NCBI GenBank assembly: GCA_045538175.1
Contig: JAZSQZ010000052.1
Coordinates: 1 to 51,934 of the forward strand
Direction: 5' to 3'
Length of the DNA stretch: 51,934 nt
Source: JAZSQZ01 sp045538175
GTDB lineage: Bacteria > Bacillota > Clostridia > Christensenellales > UBA1242
Below, in pieces: positions 49,727-51,934 of this stretch. Position 1 is the first letter of the stretch; every line of letters begins with the position of its first letter. The position numbers and the translations under genes were made by a program. Below the pieces are notes generated by a model, which saw only the letters and a program-made list of their open reading frames with translations, had not been told where the DNA came from and ran no database searches.

Positions 49727-50764
49727 ATGAAATATTATACCACTTTTTTTATAAACAAAACTGCAATTTTAGAAAACATTAAGCAAATAAAAACAAACAC
49801 TCACAACGCAAAATTTTGTGCAATGGTAAAAGCAAATGCCTATGGACATGACTTAAAAACCATATGCAAAATATTAAAAAATAACGTTGATTTTTTTGGA
49901 GTTGCAAACATAATCGAAGCAAAAACAATAAGGCGTTTTGATAAAGAAACAAAGATTTTGGTTGTTGGAAAAACCGACAAATGTGATTATAAGTGGTGTG
50001 CTAAAAACAATGTAAGCATAACGATTTCAAGTTTTTGCGACTTGCCAGAAACAAACCCAAAACTCCCCCTAAACATACACATAAAAATCGACACAGGCCT
50101 ATCGCGTTTTGGATTTACAACAAGGAAAGAAATATCTTATCTTTTATCTAAAATAAAACAAATGAAAAACCTTAACATAGAAGGAGTATTTACTCATTTT
50201 GCGACAAAAGAAACTGATGTGGATTTTATATTAAAACAATATCTTAAATTTAAAAATATAACACCACTTTTTAATAAATCAACAATAAAACACTGTGCAA
50301 ACAGTTTTGTCTCAAACCACATTCCTTTGCTTTGTTGCGATATGGTGCGTGTGGGATTTTCGCTTTACGAATCGGCATCTGTTGCTTGCAGGATAACTAG
50401 CAAAATTATAAACATAAAACAAATAAAAAAGGGCGACTCTGTTGGATACGACAGGACTTTTGTTGCAAAAAAAGATATGACAATTGCCGTTGTACAAGTG
50501 GGTTATGCTGACGGATTATCAAGAAGTCTTAGTAACAATTTTTACTTATACCTTAATGGCGATTATGTCAAAATAATCGGTAATATTTGTATGGATATTT
50601 GCATTGTTGACATAACAGACACAAAAGCAAAACTTTATGATGATGTTGAAATTTTAGGCAAACACATAACTTTAGGCGATTACGCCGAAAAACTAAACAC
50701 TTCTAAATATGAAGTTATGCTAAGATTTAACCACGCAAGAATGAATATAAAAGTAGAAAAATAA
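49727..50764 (+). CDS. alr: alanine racemase
   Basis: The 345-residue PLP enzyme has the PLP-Lys35 motif AMVKANAYGHDL (residues 32-43), the HIKIDTGLSRFGF segment (about 116-128), the catalytic Tyr in VGYADGLSRSL (about 257-267) and CMDICIVD near the end. It makes D-alanine for the cell wall. There is no SD before the ATG; a TATA-rich -10-like sequence lies within 5-10 nt upstream, so the mRNA may be leaderless or nearly so. It is monocistronic and convergent with the U32-like gene. Confidence 0.9.
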   Translation: MKYYTTFFINKTAILENIKQIKTNTHNAKFCAMVKANAYGHDLKTICKILKNNVDFFGVANIIEAKTIRRFDKETKILVVGKTDKCDYKWCAKNNVSITISSFCDLPETNPKLPLNIHIKIDTGLSRFGFTTRKEISYLLSKIKQMKNLNIEGVFTHFATKETDVDFILKQYLKFKNITPLFNKSTIKHCANSFVSNHIPLLCCDMVRVGFSLYESASVACRITSKIINIKQIKKGDSVGYDRTFVAKKDMTIAVVQVGYADGLSRSLSNNFYLYLNGDYVKIIGNICMDICIVDITDTKAKLYDDVEILGKHITLGDYAEKLNTSKYEVMLRFNHARMNIKVEK

Positions 50765-50787
50765 AAAGACAGTATTAACTGTCTTTT
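50764..50787. terminator. bidirectional terminator
   Basis: AAAAGACAGT with ACTGTCTTTT around ATTA between alr and the convergent U32-like gene. Confidence 0.9.
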
Positions 50788-51934
50788 ATTTTCTTAAATC
50801 AGTAAATTCGCCGCCGTCTTTTTTGCTTTTAAGTTCGTATGGAAAAACAAGTTCGAAATAACAATTTTTGACTTTTATTCTTCTTACCTTAAACTCTTTT
50901 TCTGCGTTTTTGAATAAAAGTTTGTTATCATATTTACAATTTTTGCAATCAGCATTTCCTTTTATGGTTTTGTATGGACAATGGCAAAATGTCATAACCA
51001 TAGGCTTACCTACAAAAGACAAACCATACTTAAAGTCACTTGCAAAACCTTCTATTGATGATACAAAATTTAGCGCACCCAAATCTTTTACAACCTTTGC
51101 AGAATATGTGTTTGCAATATTCATTGTAAAACCACATATAACCTTGTACCCAAAAGTTAGATAGTATAGACCATAAATATTGTTTGCAACAACTCCTAGG
51201 TTAGAAATTTTTACAACTTCATCAACAACCCCAAAATCATCATAAGTTGCAACGGTTGGAAGATTTATAAAACAAGTTTTGTTTTTGTATTCTTCCTTTA
51301 GTTTGTTGATTGTGTTTAGGTTAAATTCGCTTGGTGCAAAAACAATATTTTCGCATTCGCCGATATAGTTTGTGTTCTCGTCTACAACCACGAAGCTACC
51401 TATATCTTCAAAGGCGTCAAACTCAACCTTTTCGGTTTTTGTTTTTACAACTCTTGGAAGTTTTTTGTTATAGTTATCTATTATTGCTTCTTCTAATTTT
51501 TTGACAGCGTCACGTCTAAGTTCATTTAGTTTTGACTTTGCAATAAAGATGTCTCCTATGTCTATCTCACACTCGCCTAAAACAAAGTATGTGTCGTTTA
51601 ATTTTGACAAACTTTCTTTAATGTCACTTTCTTTTATCGGTGCTGTTTTTGCCCCTTCTAAAACTTCACTAGACTTAACAACAACTTCAATATCTTTATG
51701 CCTTATTGTCAAACTTGCTTTTTTGTTTTTCTTGCCAACAAAAGCAAAATCAACTTTCAATTTCTTTTGGTTTTTTAAAACACTTTCTTCAAACTCAAAA
51801 TCTAAAATACGATAAACTTTTGTATCTTTTTCAGGTTTGATTTTTGAATATAGTTTGTATGTGTTATCCCCTTCGCTCTCGGTGTTTCCAACACCCATAC
51901 TTTGCTCAACACCATTTGAAACAAATTTAAGACC
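50786..51934 (-). CDS. U32-family peptidase-like protein, 3' part
   Basis: The frame is open to the right edge of the window (12 more codons upstream of the first Met at 51898), so only the C-terminal 382 residues are visible. They include a beta-rich stretch like the DUF3656 insert (NTYKLYSKIKPEKDTKVYRI), a barrel-like segment (VVDEVVKISNLGVVANNIY) and a Cys-rich tail with TFCHCPYKTIKG and DCKNCKYD, as in the larger members of peptidase family U32 that also act in rRNA or tRNA modification. Known related enzymes need Fe-S clusters. The N-terminal half and start lie outside the window. Confidence 0.8.
   Translation of the reverse strand, partial: GLKFVSNGVEQSMGVGNTESEGDNTYKLYSKIKPEKDTKVYRILDFEFEESVLKNQKKLKVDFAFVGKKNKKASLTIRHKDIEVVVKSSEVLEGAKTAPIKESDIKESLSKLNDTYFVLGECEIDIGDIFIAKSKLNELRRDAVKKLEEAIIDNYNKKLPRVVKTKTEKVEFDAFEDIGSFVVVDENTNYIGECENIVFAPSEFNLNTINKLKEEYKNKTCFINLPTVATYDDFGVVDEVVKISNLGVVANNIYGLYYLTFGYKVICGFTMNIANTYSAKVVKDLGALNFVSSIEGFASDFKYGLSFVGKPMVMTFCHCPYKTIKGNADCKNCKYDNKLLFKNAEKEFKVRRIKVKNCYFELVFPYELKSKKDGGEFTDLRK

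Overview
The window is strongly AT-rich, uses the standard bacterial code (TGA is used as a stop in the marR gene), and most genes follow GGAGG/AAGGGG-type Shine-Dalgarno (SD) sites. Lipoproteins with lipobox cysteines, a DnaB/DnaI-type helicase-loading pair as in Bacillus, a MarR repressor, a Ktr potassium system, a collagen-like Gly-X-Y protein, DegV proteins and the absence of any LPS or outer-membrane gene point to a low-GC Gram-positive (Firmicutes), probably an uncultured clostridial lineage. The species cannot be named from this sequence. There are no rRNA genes, CRISPR arrays, IS elements or recognisable prophage; one tRNA (Thr, GGT) is present.

Layout. 1-5.9 kb: a VTT-domain membrane protein, then a minus-strand operon of an uncharacterised membrane protein, a lipoprotein, gltX, and two small P-loop kinases. 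6.0-8.4 kb: DnaB/DnaD-like initiator plus DnaI-like loader. 8.5-19.4 kb: a QueC-like PP-loop protein, an N-acetylglucosamine-kinase-like protein, tRNA-Thr, a lone glycogen branching enzyme, a large lipoprotein, a radical SAM protein, an MFS permease preceded by an unlisted 53-codon ORF, and an inositol-monophosphatase-like gene. 19.4-26.8 kb: TSCPD protein, KtrA/KtrB, a DUF1097-like protein, intact degV, a deleted degV remnant behind an apparently autoregulated marR, split chromate transporter, shikimate kinase, SDR. 27.0-38.8 kb: the most unusual region (see below). 38.9-51.9 kb: orphan PD-(D/E)XK nuclease-like protein, GT8 glycosyltransferase, nucleoside hydrolase-ribokinase-DUF2188 operon, ilvE, collagen-like protein, cytidine-deaminase-like protein, a GT4/phosphodiesterase/rfbB/DUF362 operon, alanine racemase, and the 3' end of a U32-peptidase-like gene cut by the window edge.

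Candidate new system (27.3-38.8 kb). A ParM/StbA-type actin-like ATPase and a proline-rich partner form a two-gene plus-strand operon. Divergently, from a shared 230-bp promoter region, runs a four-gene operon: a beta-rich protein with a charged tail, a membrane-anchored helical protein with tandem NEQY repeats, a small cytosolic-looking protein, and a 2261-residue secreted beta-helix protein held by a C-terminal transmembrane segment with a 35-residue basic cytosolic tail. No partition centromere repeats, plasmid genes or sortase motif are visible. I infer, without proof, a chromosomal actin cytoskeleton linked through membrane adaptors to a giant cell-surface protein.

Regulatory architecture is unusually legible. 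Many genes have near-consensus sigma-A promoters with 16-18 bp spacers. Several genes without an SD (ktrB, the first chromate transporter half, the radical SAM gene and possibly alr) have a -10 box ending 6-7 nt before the start codon, which predicts leaderless mRNAs. Convergent genes are separated by compact bidirectional terminators, and in two cases the stop codon lies inside the terminator hairpin.
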